Assembly (NCBI RefSeq): GCF_900169565.1
Contig: NZ_LT828648.1
Location: 3,694,501-3,758,500 of the forward strand
Source: Nitrospira japonica
Lineage (GTDB): Bacteria > Nitrospirota > Nitrospiria > Nitrospirales > Nitrospiraceae
Length of the DNA stretch: 64,000 nucleotides
Direction: 5' to 3'
In this document: piece by piece, positions 54,989 to 64,000 of the stretch
How positions within the stretch are numbered: the first letter of the stretch is position 1
Layout: the number at the start of each line of letters is the position of its first letter
Notes under the pieces: model-generated
Database searches by the model: none
Told to the model about the DNA's origin: nothing
What the model saw: the letters and a program-made list of their open reading frames with translations, nothing else
Made by a program: the position numbers and the translations under genes

Positions 54989-55504
54989 ATGGAATTCAAA
55001 AAGATCGATCCCCGAGCCACGATCACGACCAAGTTCGGCGAGATCAAGATCCGCTTTTACCCCGACGCCGCCCCTCGGCACGTCGAAAACTTCATGAACC
55101 TGGCGAAAATGGGATTCTTCGACGGGACCACGTTTCACCGGATCGTGCCGGGCTTCGTCATTCAGGGCGGCGATCCGTTGAGCAAGACAGCCGACCGACG
55201 CAGCCATGGATCCGGAGGGCCCGGCTACTGGCTGAACCCCGAACTGAGCGACAGGCCGCACAAGCGTGGCGCCGTCTCCATGGCGAAGACGCCGCGCGAC
55301 GGCAGCAGCACCCGGGACTTCAACGACAACGGATCGCAGTTCTTCATCTGCCTGGACGACAACAGCGGCCTCGACCGCCGCTACAGTGTTTTTGGGGAGG
55401 TGTTTCGAGGATTGGACGTGATCGACAAGATCGCCGCCCTCCCGCGCGATGAATTCGACAATCCGCTCGAGGCGGTCACGATGACCGTGACGGTAAAAGA
55501 CTAG
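54989..55504 (+). CDS. Cyclophilin-type peptidyl-prolyl isomerase
   Basis: A 171-residue cytoplasmic cyclophilin that speeds up proline isomerisation during folding. Catalytic and binding motifs are FHRIVPGFVIQGGDP (with Phe and Arg), MAKTPRD and NGSQFFICL. It has no signal peptide from the ATG at 54989, which places the first strand (ATITTKFGEIKIRF) as in short bacterial cyclophilins. An upstream in-frame ATG would add about 43 atypical residues and precede the predicted promoter. Its last 29 bp overlap the convergent RND gene. Confidence 0.9.
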   Translation: MEFKKIDPRATITTKFGEIKIRFYPDAAPRHVENFMNLAKMGFFDGTTFHRIVPGFVIQGGDPLSKTADRRSHGSGGPGYWLNPELSDRPHKRGAVSMAKTPRDGSSTRDFNDNGSQFFICLDDNSGLDRRYSVFGEVFRGLDVIDKIAALPRDEFDNPLEAVTMTVTVKD

Positions 55505-58500
55505 CGCCCGCCGCGTCCCGCCGATCCGTTTGCTCGCCGCTCCAGGATTTCTTCCTGCTGGACACGATGGCATAGCCGGCCGGAACCAGGAACAGCGTGA
55601 CGATCGTGGATACCAGGAGTCCGCCGATCAATACGACCCCGATTTGCCGGCGGCTGGCCGCCCCGGCGCCCGTCGCCAGGGCCAGCGGCAGCGCGCCCAG
55701 GATCGTCGCGCTGGTCGTCATGAGAATGGGGCGCAAGCGCAACGTCGCCGCTTCGATCACGGCGTCCGTGCGGTTCATTCCCCGCTCGCGCAGCTGATTG
55801 GCAAACTCGACGATCAGAATGGCGTTCTTGCTCACCAGGCCGATCAGGATGACCAGGCCGATCTGGCTGTAGATGCCGAGCGTGCCCTTGGTCAACCAGA
55901 GCGCGATCAAACCACCGGTCACCGCGGGCGGCACGGCCAGCAGGATGGTCACGGGATCGCGGAAGCTTTCGAACTGGGCCGACAGCACCAGATAGATGAC
56001 GGCCAGTGCGAGTCCGAACGTGAAGTACATGTTGCGGTTGCTCTCCGCATATTCCTTGGCCTCCCCCGCATAGGTCACGCGCATACCGGCGTTGACCAAA
56101 CTCTTCGCTTCCCGCTCGATGTAGGTCAAGGCATCGCCCATGGTAAAGCCTGCGGCGAGTCCGGCGCTGAGCATCACGGCCCGCATGCGGTCCACGTGAT
56201 TGAGCGATTCGGGAGCCGACTCCTCCTTGACGCTGACCACATTGCTCAATTGCACGAACTCCTCACCGTTGCCGCGCACGTAGAGGTCGCTGATGTCGGA
56301 CGGTTTTTCCCGGTGGCGGTCGTCCACCTTGACGATCACGTTGTATTGCCGCCCGTTTCTCGAAAATGTGCTCACGGCGCGCCCGCTGAGCAGCGTTTCG
56401 AGCGTGCGGCCGATCACGGACACCGACACGCCGAGGTCCGCCGCCTTTGCGCGATGCGCTTCGACGGTCAGATGGGGCTTGTCCAGCATGAGATCAATCT
56501 CCGGCGCAACGAAACCCGGATGCTCCGAGAGCTTGCCCAAGAACATCTTCGCCGTCCGCTCCAATTCCTGAAAGTCCACGCCGCCGATGACAAACTGAAA
56601 GGAAGCCTTTTCGGATCCCTCGCTGATGGGAGGCGGATTCATCAAAAACGCCTTCACGCCGGCCAGCTGCGGCATCAGCACGTTCAATTCGGACACGATC
56701 TCCTGTTGCGAGCGGGATCGGTCCCTCCAATCCTTCAGGGTGACCCAGACTCCGGCGCGATTGACGATGGTCGGCCGGTCCCCTCGGCCCACGACGGTAT
56801 AGGTCGTGTCCACCTCCGGGATTCTCTTGATCATGGCCTCCAATTGCTCCGCGTAGGTATCCGTATAGCGGATGGTCGCCCCTTGCGGAGCCGAGAGGTG
56901 TCCCGCAAACCACCCCACGTCCTCCATCGGCGCCAATTCGGACGGAAGACGCACCATGATCAACAAACTTGCGAGACTCGCTCCCACGCCGATCACCAGA
57001 ATCGCGACATGCATGCCCATGGCCCGGACAAGTCCCTGCCGGTAAGCGCCCATCACCCGTCCCCAAACCCGCTCGCCGAACGTCAGCCGGGGCGACTCGG
57101 CTGTCGCCCGAATCAGCCGGCCGGTCATCATGGGCGTCAAGGTGAGCGCGATGAACCCCGACAACAGCACGGCGGAGGCCACGGCGATGGCCAACTCGGC
57201 AAACAGGCGTCCCACGATCCCGGTGAGAAATGCGATCGGAATGAACACCGTCACCAAGGAAATCGTCGTCGCGATCACGGCGAACGAAATCTCCTTGGTT
57301 CCCTCCACCGCCGCCTGGATACCCGGCATGCCTTCCGCCATGCGCCGGTGGATGTTCTCGAGCACGATGATCGCGTCGTCGACCACCAAACCGACCGCCA
57401 GGACCAGCGCCAGCAGGGTCAGTACGTTCAGGGAACAGCCGGTGAGGGCCATCACCGTGAACGTGCCGATGATGGAGGCCGGAATAGCCACCGCCGGCAC
57501 CAATGTCGCTCGCGCGTTGCCCAGAAAACCGAAGATCACCAGCGTAACCAGCACCAGCGAAATGCCCAGCGCAACGTACACCTCATGCAGGGAATGCTCG
57601 ATGGAGACCGTGCTGTCCCATGCCACCGTCAGCGCGATGCCGTCGGGCAGGGACGCCGCGATCTCGGGCACCCGTTCCTTCACCGCCCGTGCAACCGCGA
57701 GGGCGTTGGATTTTGACTGTTTCATGACGGCCACGCCGACGCAGGGCACGCCGTTGATCCGGCTCAGCTTGCGCGTGTCTTCCGCGGACAGCTCCACGCG
57801 GGCCACATCGCGGATCCGGACGGGATAGCCGTCCCGGTAGGCTACGATCAAATCCCCGAACTGGCTCTCGGTCTGCAGCGTGCCCTTCAACGACACACCG
57901 AACTCCATGCGGTCGCTTTCGATGCGGCCGGAAGGAATCGAGGCGTTCTGGGCGCGCAACGCTTCTTCCACGTCCTGAACCGTCAGCCGTCGCGCCGCCA
58001 GCATCCCCGGGTCCAACCAGATGCGCATGGCGTAACGTCGTTCCCCGTCCATGAACACGCTGGAGACGCCGGGGATGATGACCAGCCTGGGTTTGATAAA
58101 ACGATCCGCGATGTCCGTAATCTCGAGCTCGGAATGGCGGTCGCTCGCGACCGCCAGCCATACCACTTCGGTGCCGTCCGACGCCGCCTTGCTCACGATG
58201 GGCTCTTGAATCCCCAACGGAAGCAGGGATCTGACCGAACTGATGCGATCTCGCACGTCGTTCGTGGCCGAGTCGAGGTTGCGGTCAATATCGAATTCCA
58301 GCGTGACCGTCGAGACTTCTTCCCGGCTGTTGGACGTAATGGACCGCAGTCCCTGGACGCCGCTGAGCACGTCTTCAAGGGTGGTCGTCACGTTCGTCTC
58401 GATGATGGACGCCCCGGCGCCGGGATAGACTGTTCGAACCGACACGACCGGCGGCTTGATGTCCGGATATTCACGGACGTCGAGGCGGAGATAGCTCAAG

Positions 58501-58577
58501 ATGCCGAAGAGCACCAGCAGGAGCGTCATGACGACTGCAAAGACAGGCCGGTGAATGGAGAGTGTTGAAAGACGCAT
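55476..58577 (-). CDS. RND multidrug efflux permease (HAE1/AcrB-like)
   Basis: A 1033-residue inner-membrane RND pump. It starts LSIHRPVFAVVMTLLLVLFGILSY, then DVREYPDIKPPVVSVRTVYPGA, typical of HAE1 pumps. The proton-relay Asp pair is present in LVVDDAIIVLENIHRR (helix 4). Two periplasmic porter halves flank it, and the C-terminal half ends with a helix set including GLVSKNAILIVEFANQLR. Drug export uses the proton motive force with the adaptor encoded 60 bp upstream and an outer-membrane factor; no such factor lies beside it here. Confidence 0.93.
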   Translation of the reverse strand: MRLSTLSIHRPVFAVVMTLLLVLFGILSYLRLDVREYPDIKPPVVSVRTVYPGAGASIIETNVTTTLEDVLSGVQGLRSITSNSREEVSTVTLEFDIDRNLDSATNDVRDRISSVRSLLPLGIQEPIVSKAASDGTEVVWLAVASDRHSELEITDIADRFIKPRLVIIPGVSSVFMDGERRYAMRIWLDPGMLAARRLTVQDVEEALRAQNASIPSGRIESDRMEFGVSLKGTLQTESQFGDLIVAYRDGYPVRIRDVARVELSAEDTRKLSRINGVPCVGVAVMKQSKSNALAVARAVKERVPEIAASLPDGIALTVAWDSTVSIEHSLHEVYVALGISLVLVTLVIFGFLGNARATLVPAVAIPASIIGTFTVMALTGCSLNVLTLLALVLAVGLVVDDAIIVLENIHRRMAEGMPGIQAAVEGTKEISFAVIATTISLVTVFIPIAFLTGIVGRLFAELAIAVASAVLLSGFIALTLTPMMTGRLIRATAESPRLTFGERVWGRVMGAYRQGLVRAMGMHVAILVIGVGASLASLLIMVRLPSELAPMEDVGWFAGHLSAPQGATIRYTDTYAEQLEAMIKRIPEVDTTYTVVGRGDRPTIVNRAGVWVTLKDWRDRSRSQQEIVSELNVLMPQLAGVKAFLMNPPPISEGSEKASFQFVIGGVDFQELERTAKMFLGKLSEHPGFVAPEIDLMLDKPHLTVEAHRAKAADLGVSVSVIGRTLETLLSGRAVSTFSRNGRQYNVIVKVDDRHREKPSDISDLYVRGNGEEFVQLSNVVSVKEESAPESLNHVDRMRAVMLSAGLAAGFTMGDALTYIEREAKSLVNAGMRVTYAGEAKEYAESNRNMYFTFGLALAVIYLVLSAQFESFRDPVTILLAVPPAVTGGLIALWLTKGTLGIYSQIGLVILIGLVSKNAILIVEFANQLRERGMNRTDAVIEAATLRLRPILMTTSATILGALPLALATGAGAASRRQIGVVLIGGLLVSTIVTLFLVPAGYAIVSSRKKSWSGEQTDRRDAAGASLLPSRSS

Positions 58578-58637
58578 GTGGACTTGTATGGCGGGAAGGC
58601 CGTCAGGACCGCCGGCGTTCTGGCCGTTTCCGGATCG

Positions 58638-59696
58638 TCACCTGGCCACGACGGCCATGCCGTCCTGAAGTTTGTGGGTGCCGGTGCGGACGATCTGATC
58701 CCCGGCGGAGAGTCCTTCTTTCACCTGGACCATTCCGCGCTCATGCGCGCCGGTCACCAGTTCGGCCAGGCGGGCCGTCCCGTCTTGTATACGGTAGACC
58801 ATCGACCGGTCGCGCTGCACGAATACGGCCTCCTCCGGAATGAGCACGGCGCGGGCATCCTGGCCGAGCATGACGTTGACCGTGGCGAACAATCCCGGGC
58901 GAAGCCGGCCGTCCTGATTCGGCACGACCGCCCTCACCGAGATCGTGCGGTTCACCGAATCGACCCGCGGATCGATGGCCGTCACTTTCCCCTGGAAGGT
59001 CACCCCCGGAAACGCATCGGTCATCACGCCGACCGCCTGGTTGCCGGACAGCCGGCTCAGCCACACCTCCGGCACTTTGAAGTCCACGTGCAGCGTCTGC
59101 AAATCTTCGAGATTGACGAGATCTTGTCCGGGCTGCACATAATCTCCGACCGACACGCGGCGCAGCCCTACCGTGCCGGCAAACGGGGCTTTGATCACAC
59201 TCTTCTTCAAGCGCGTACCGAACAACAGGCTGTTGGCAGCCGCAGCCTGCAGGGCCATCCTCGCTTCGTCCACCTGCTGCGCCGGCACGATGGTGGTCTG
59301 TTGCACCGAGAGCCGCTTGAGCCGTTCATACGTCAACTGGGCGAGACGCTCCTGGGCGACGGCCTGGTTGGCCTGCGCCTGCAATTCGTCCTGGTCCAGT
59401 TCCACCAGCGGCGCCATACGATCGACCAACTGCCCGTCAGAAAAATGGATCCGGCGGACGATGCCGGGAATCTCCGGGCGGATCGTGATCGACGCGATCG
59501 CCTGCAACGTTCCGACGGCCTGAATCGACTCGTTGATCGCCCCGACCTTCGCTTGGACCACTTCGACCAGCATCGACTTGCTCGAGGTTTCCCGAGCGAC
59601 CGCCGATTCGTCGGTGGAACGGTCCCATGCACGCACGACCAAGACGACCGCCACAGCGGCCACTACGAGGAGAATCGATAATCCCTTCACACTCAT
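58638..59696 (-). CDS. RND periplasmic adaptor (membrane-fusion protein)
   Basis: A 352-residue adaptor: one N-terminal helix (LSILLVVAAVAVVLVV), a lipoyl-like half (VGTLQAIASITIRPEIPGIVRRI), a coiled-coil hairpin (LAQLTYERLKRLSVQQTTIVPAQQVDEAR), the second lipoyl half (SVIKAPFAGTVGLRRVSVGDYV) and the beta-barrel domains. It lacks a lipobox, unlike many MexA-type adaptors, and is held by its membrane helix. ATG 59696 is chosen because it precedes the anchor helix; upstream in-frame sequence is not protein-like. Confidence 0.9.
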   Translation of the reverse strand: MSVKGLSILLVVAAVAVVLVVRAWDRSTDESAVARETSSKSMLVEVVQAKVGAINESIQAVGTLQAIASITIRPEIPGIVRRIHFSDGQLVDRMAPLVELDQDELQAQANQAVAQERLAQLTYERLKRLSVQQTTIVPAQQVDEARMALQAAAANSLLFGTRLKKSVIKAPFAGTVGLRRVSVGDYVQPGQDLVNLEDLQTLHVDFKVPEVWLSRLSGNQAVGVMTDAFPGVTFQGKVTAIDPRVDSVNRTISVRAVVPNQDGRLRPGLFATVNVMLGQDARAVLIPEEAVFVQRDRSMVYRIQDGTARLAELVTGAHERGMVQVKEGLSAGDQIVRTGTHKLQDGMAVVAR

Positions 59697-59880
59697 CTCC
59701 GCCGGTCTACCCCACGATTCGCGGCGCTGCCCAGGCGAATCATGGCGCCATTGTGAGCCTTTTCTTTTGCCAAATGCAACGATCGAGCCGGTTCTGCGGA
59801 AGCTGGAACGGCGTCTCGGCCCCGACCAGTCTCCGATGCTGCATGCGCGAGGTGCGCAGCCCGATCCCATACAGGCGGAT

Positions 59881-60651
59881 TTAGTTAGCCCGGCTCAGCG
59901 AGAGTGCCGGCTCCTCTTCTCTGCGGCACTCCCACAAACTCCATGAATAGTCCATAGAGATGACTTGATACTCCGTCCGTTTGACGAATCCCGAATACTG
60001 TCCGAGCATCAGTTCCTCGACCGGGCACGAATAGGCGATCAGTACCCGGCGCCCGGTCGTTTCTTGGAACCGGCGAAGATTGTCCGCGACGCCCCGGAAG
60101 ACCGGCCCGATGAACGGGCGGTACATGTAAATGAGCAGATCGTTCACGGGGAATTCGAAATCGAGTGCATTGGCGCAATTGACCCGCACGTTCCGACAGG
60201 CGGCGGCGCAGTTCGGATTGGAAAGATACCGCTCGATGTTCGCCGTGGCCACCTCGCTGTGCAACGGTGACAACTCGACGCCGATCACTTCCTTGAACGG
60301 CAATTGGGCGGCGACGATCAAGGCGCGGCCTTTCCCGCATCCCAGGTCAATGAAGGAATACTCCTTGAGATCGAGTCCCTTCGTCGTGTTGTGCAAAATG
60401 TGCCGAATGACGATCTCCCTCGACGGAACATAGGCGACTGCCAGACTCCTGGCCGTCTCGTCCGTAATGCCAGCCTCCGACGATTCGGCTTCCCCGGAGG
60501 TCACGACTCCGTATTTCCGATCGAAATCATCGGCCGGCTTCCGACTCAAGACGTACAGAATGACCTCCTTGAGAGTTTCCCAGAATCCGAACACTCGATA
60601 GGTGTTGAGCACGATCTGGAACTTCTCGTCGCTACCGGGATTGAACTGCAT
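59881..60651 (-). CDS. Class I SAM-dependent methyltransferase
   Basis: A 256-residue methyltransferase. Motif I is FIDLGCGKGRALIVAA around residue 97, the following acidic GVELSPLH is motif II, and NALDFEFPVNDLLIYMYRPF is the later conserved strand. An N-terminal segment of about 90 residues with many aromatic residues precedes it. AAAGGAG lies 4 bases before the ATG at 60651. The gene follows the peptide synthetase by 65 bp on the same strand, so methylation of its product is a reasonable guess. Confidence 0.8.
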   Translation of the reverse strand: MQFNPGSDEKFQIVLNTYRVFGFWETLKEVILYVLSRKPADDFDRKYGVVTSGEAESSEAGITDETARSLAVAYVPSREIVIRHILHNTTKGLDLKEYSFIDLGCGKGRALIVAAQLPFKEVIGVELSPLHSEVATANIERYLSNPNCAAACRNVRVNCANALDFEFPVNDLLIYMYRPFIGPVFRGVADNLRRFQETTGRRVLIAYSCPVEELMLGQYSGFVKRTEYQVISMDYSWSLWECRREEEPALSLSRAN

Positions 60652-60716
60652 GCGGCTCCTTTCGGACACCCTGACGCGCTCGTGATCTCCATCCGCCTGG
60701 CACGCCTGATCGGCCT

Positions 60717-63700
60717 TTAGTGTTCCTGCCGAACCTCCGCGTGGCGCGTCAGAATCTCGCTGATCTGTTGATGAACCTGAATGCTCTGGACCGCGTCCAT
60801 GTGCTCGCCCACGATCGTTTTGGTTTCCACCGGCCCGCTGGTGCAGCCGGTCCAATCGACGGGGGCCCCTCCCCGCTTGCTCAGCGTGGCGCTGGTCCAC
60901 CAGGCATGAATCGGCGTCCTTAGAGGATGCCGCGCGGCCTCGCGCAAGACGCGGACGGTCTCGCAATCCAACGCATAGGCGACCTTCAGAGCGGACACGG
61001 AGGCGTCGGACTCCTCGCGGGACAGCAGACGGCGGTCTTGGGCCCATCGGATCGCATACGTCACGCGATCCTCTTCGCCCAGCCGCTCCAGCGCGTCCGT
61101 GAGCGCCCGCCGTTCGGCGGCAGGCAGGGCCAGAAACATCTCCTTCCGGTCTCCCTGTATATAATGGAGGAGGTCCTCCCCGATCGAAGCTCCGGATGCC
61201 GCCGCAATTTGGGGCTGCGTATCGAGAATGCCGAGAAAGGCCGGCTGCCGTCCCTGCTGTTCGAGAAGCCGCGCCACGGCCAGGGCAATGGCCCCGCCGT
61301 TGGACCATCCGAGCAGGTGGTACGGCCCCACCGGCTGCCGTTCGAGGATGATGGCGGTGAAGCGTGCGGCGATACCGTCAATCGACAATGCGTTCCACTG
61401 CTCGGAAAAGATCCAGCTCAAGGCCAATCCGTAGACGGGCCGGTCTTCCTCCAACGCATAGGCGAGCGACTGATAGGCCGAGACGTGCGTTCCGGTCGGA
61501 TCGAAGCAGAACAGCGGCGCGCTCCCGCGCCCGTCCTGAAGCACCACGAACGGAGAAGAAGCGGCCTCGGCTTGACCGGAGATCCGCTCCGCCAAGGCGG
61601 CGATCGTCGGAGCCTGGAAAAGATCGAGCAGTGCGATCGGTTTTCCGACCAGCCGTTGGATGCGGGAAACGAGCTGCACCGCGGTCAATGAGTGGCCGCC
61701 CAGGTCGAAAAAGTTGTCGTGGACGCCTACGCGATCCAGGCCGAGGACTTCCGACCATTCGCCCGCAAGCTGCGCCTCCATCTCCGTGCGGGGTGAAACG
61801 AACGTCTGCTGCGGATCCCGGCCGGCCGGCTCGGGCAACGAACGGCGATCGATTTTGCCGTTGGCATTCCGGGGCAATGAGTCCAGCATCACGATCGCCG
61901 ACGGCATCATGTACTCGGGCAGCCGCTCGCGCAGGAAATCACGGAGCCCATCGCGAGTGGCACGGCCCGCGGCATAGGCAACGAGCCGTTTGTCTCCCCT
62001 GGCATCCGCCTTGGCCACGACCGCGGTCTCGTGGATGTCCGGATGCTCCATCAGCTGCGACTCGATTTCTCCCGGCTCAATCCTGAACCCTCTCACCTTC
62101 ACCTGATGATCGATCCGGCCGAGGAACTGCACGGTACCGTCGGGCAGATAGCGGGCCATGTCGCCGGTCCGATACAGGCGCGAGCCCGGTTCGTCGGAGA
62201 AGGGATGCGGCACGAACACGCCGGCCGTCTTGGCCGGATTCCGCAGATACCCCCGGCCGACGCCGGCTCCAGCCACGCACAACTCCCCCGCAACACCGAC
62301 CGGCACCGGTGAGAGGGAGGGCGACAAGACGTACACTTCAAGATTGGGCACGGGTCTGCCGACCGGCATCGAGACGACCTGTTCGTCCGGACTCTCGGTG
62401 ATGCGGTGCAAGGTGACGTCGTCCGCACATTCCGCCGGACCATAGGCATTGACCAGCGGAATCAACGGATGGCGGGCCAGCCATCTTCGGCACAGCGGCC
62501 CGGGCAGCGCCTCTCCCGTCGGCAGAACCATCCGCAGACGTTCGAGACCCGGCCGTTGGGCGGCCGCCGAATCCGCCGCATCGAGCATGCCCTGCAGAAG
62601 CGCCGGCACGGTTTCGAGAATCGTGATTCCCGCGCGTTCGACGTGGCGCAACAGCCGCTCCGGATCGTGGGCGATTTCATCGGACACGATGCAGACCTGT
62701 GCGCCGCACAAGAGCGGAGCCAGGAATTGCCAGACGGAGATGTCGAAGCATTGGGACGCGGTTTGGGCAACCACGTCGCCGGCCGTCAACGGCAGGGTCG
62801 AGACTTTCCCCCAGAGGTGATTGAGCATCCCGCGATGCTCGACCACGGCGCCTTTGGGCGAGCCGGTGGATCCGGAGGTATAGATCGCGTAGGCGGCCTC
62901 CGCCGCATGCCTCGGTACGCTCGGACCGGGATCCGCGGTCGCCGATCCCTGGATCCATTCCATCGTGAGCACGGCCGGCCTCGTCCCCTCCGCCAACATG
63001 TCCAACACCGGCTTCACTCGCCGGCGATGACTGTCCGTGGTCAACAGCACGGCGGCTCGGCTCTCGGAAAGCATGTGCGCCAGACGAAGATCGGGGTGCG
63101 CCGCATCCAGCGGCAGATATACGGCGCCAACTTTGAGAATTCCCAGCAGCATCGCGAGAAAGTCCACGCCTCGATCGCCCAGAAGCGCCACGACCGTTTC
63201 CGGTCCCGCTCCTGCAACTCGCAATGCATGGGCGACCCGGTCGGCCTGCCGGCTCAGTTCGCGGTACGTCACGCGCCGTTCCCAACACGATGCCGCCGTG
63301 GCATCGGGGGTCGCCGACGCCTGATCCTCGAACAATTGAGAGAAGGACCGGCCGGGCACGCGAAGCGGCGGGCCGGCATTCCATTCGGTCAACAGGCGGC
63401 GCTCTTCTTCACCGGTCAACAGGCGCAGTTCTTCGAGCGCGGCATCGGGCCTGGCCACCATGTCCCGCAGGATCAGCTCGTAGTGCCTGAGCATGCGTTC
63501 CACGCTGTCGGCGGAGAACAAATCGGTGTTGTATTCCATCGAGGCCGTGAGTCCGCCCTCGGTTTCACACAGGGTCAGCGTCAGATCGAACTTGGCCGTC
63601 AACGGCTCCGCATCGACCGCGGCGATGCGCAGACCGGGCACGGCCAGCTCAGACGTGGGCGCGTTCTGCAATTCGAACATGACCTGGAAGATGGGCGAAT

Positions 63701-64000
63701 AGCTGACGTCGCGAACCGGCTGCAATACCTCGACCAGCTTTTCGAACGGGACGTCCTGGTGAGTGTAGGCACCGAGACAGATTTCTCGGACGAGCGCCAA
63801 GAGCTGGCGGACCGTCTGGCTTCCCGACAGGTCCACCCGCAGCGCCAACGTGTTCACGAAGAAACCGATGAGCCCTTCGATCTCGCTGCGCGTTCTGTTG
63901 GCGATGGGCGACCCGACGATGAGGTCGGCCCGGCCCGTGTACCGGTACAGCAACGCGTAAAAACCGGCCAGCAGGGTCATGAACAGGGTCACGCCCTCGC
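60717..64000 (-). CDS. Non-ribosomal peptide synthetase, C-terminal module C-A-PCP-TE (partial)
   Basis: The 3' part of a large NRPS gene, cut by the window end; about 1094 residues are visible. Order: second half of a condensation domain (RYTGRADLIVGSPIANR, FVNTLALRVD, HQDVPFEKLVE), an adenylation domain (YTSGSTGSPKG, AYGPAE, YRTGD, NGKIDRRSL), a carrier domain (DNFFDLGGHSLTAVQL) and a type I thioesterase (LLGWSNGGAIA with the catalytic Ser). From an alignment to GrsA made by eye the adenylation code reads D-I-W-E-L-T-A-D-D-K. The thioesterase would release the peptide. The methyltransferase gene follows. Confidence 0.93.
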   Translation of the reverse strand, partial: EGVTLFMTLLAGFYALLYRYTGRADLIVGSPIANRTRSEIEGLIGFFVNTLALRVDLSGSQTVRQLLALVREICLGAYTHQDVPFEKLVEVLQPVRDVSYSPIFQVMFELQNAPTSELAVPGLRIAAVDAEPLTAKFDLTLTLCETEGGLTASMEYNTDLFSADSVERMLRHYELILRDMVARPDAALEELRLLTGEEERRLLTEWNAGPPLRVPGRSFSQLFEDQASATPDATAASCWERRVTYRELSRQADRVAHALRVAGAGPETVVALLGDRGVDFLAMLLGILKVGAVYLPLDAAHPDLRLAHMLSESRAAVLLTTDSHRRRVKPVLDMLAEGTRPAVLTMEWIQGSATADPGPSVPRHAAEAAYAIYTSGSTGSPKGAVVEHRGMLNHLWGKVSTLPLTAGDVVAQTASQCFDISVWQFLAPLLCGAQVCIVSDEIAHDPERLLRHVERAGITILETVPALLQGMLDAADSAAAQRPGLERLRMVLPTGEALPGPLCRRWLARHPLIPLVNAYGPAECADDVTLHRITESPDEQVVSMPVGRPVPNLEVYVLSPSLSPVPVGVAGELCVAGAGVGRGYLRNPAKTAGVFVPHPFSDEPGSRLYRTGDMARYLPDGTVQFLGRIDHQVKVRGFRIEPGEIESQLMEHPDIHETAVVAKADARGDKRLVAYAAGRATRDGLRDFLRERLPEYMMPSAIVMLDSLPRNANGKIDRRSLPEPAGRDPQQTFVSPRTEMEAQLAGEWSEVLGLDRVGVHDNFFDLGGHSLTAVQLVSRIQRLVGKPIALLDLFQAPTIAALAERISGQAEAASSPFVVLQDGRGSAPLFCFDPTGTHVSAYQSLAYALEEDRPVYGLALSWIFSEQWNALSIDGIAARFTAIILERQPVGPYHLLGWSNGGAIALAVARLLEQQGRQPAFLGILDTQPQIAAASGASIGEDLLHYIQGDRKEMFLALPAAERRALTDALERLGEEDRVTYAIRWAQDRRLLSREESDASVSALKVAYALDCETVRVLREAARHPLRTPIHAWWTSATLSKRGGAPVDWTGCTSGPVETKTIVGEHMDAVQSIQVHQQISEILTRHAEVRQEH

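Overview
The window is about 64 kb of GC-rich, gene-dense bacterial chromosome with almost no room between genes. The gene set suggests a nitrite-oxidising Nitrospira-type member of the Nitrospirota: a periplasmic copper nitrite reductase-like protein (NirK) next to a Crp/Fnr regulator, a formate/nitrite-type channel, acetyl-CoA synthetase, PPDK, alpha/beta-type glycyl-tRNA synthetase, and many small secreted or membrane proteins. This assignment is an inference from gene content; no rRNA or tRNA gene was found to anchor it.

Layout. (1) 1-5.1 kb: tail of a membrane protein, an MPGP-like HAD phosphatase, a TylF-type methyltransferase, proC with a small companion, a HEAT-repeat exported protein. 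(2) 5.2-11.5 kb: a PIN-toxin module; a four-gene lipoprotein operon (LPP20, LpoB, COG3014-like TPR, LPP20) that looks like an envelope/peptidoglycan-activator set, its last gene apparently frameshifted; a caspase-fold/TPR protein whose catalytic Cys position is Ala. (3) 11.6-14.3 kb: acs, a TIG-domain protein, a small membrane protein. (4) 14.4-26.4 kb, all minus strand: glyQ-glyS-orf-ppdK, then ribD-hydrolase-orf-MFS joined by three ATGA overlaps, a 42-aa membrane protein, and ribE. (5) 26.5-34.8 kb: Rrf2 regulator, small exported proteins, tkt, a crp/fnr gene, nirK behind a palindrome placed like a class II activator site, a secreted HMA-like protein, and an FNT channel. (6) 34.8-42.9 kb: EmrB-type MFS, outer-membrane factor and HlyD adaptor (a tripartite pump) followed by a CHASE3/PAS histidine kinase and an NtrC-type regulator. 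(7) 42.9-46.5 kb: a small gene, a membrane protein, a cupin, a TPR/2OG-oxygenase fusion, a PilZ protein. (8) 46.6-53.3 kb: rtcB-archease between two copies of a short inverted-repeat element, an M24 peptidase and an AsmA-like protein. (9) 53.5-59.7 kb: MFS, cyclophilin, RND pump with its adaptor. (10) 59.9-64 kb: a SAM methyltransferase and the C-A-PCP-TE end of a non-ribosomal peptide synthetase that runs off the window.

Two recurring non-coding signals stand out. Several intergenic regions carry TTGAC(A/T), a 17-18 bp spacer and a -10 of TAGnnT type, often preceded by TGn. A roughly 125-165 bp element with terminal inverted repeats and an identical 17-mer core occurs three times.
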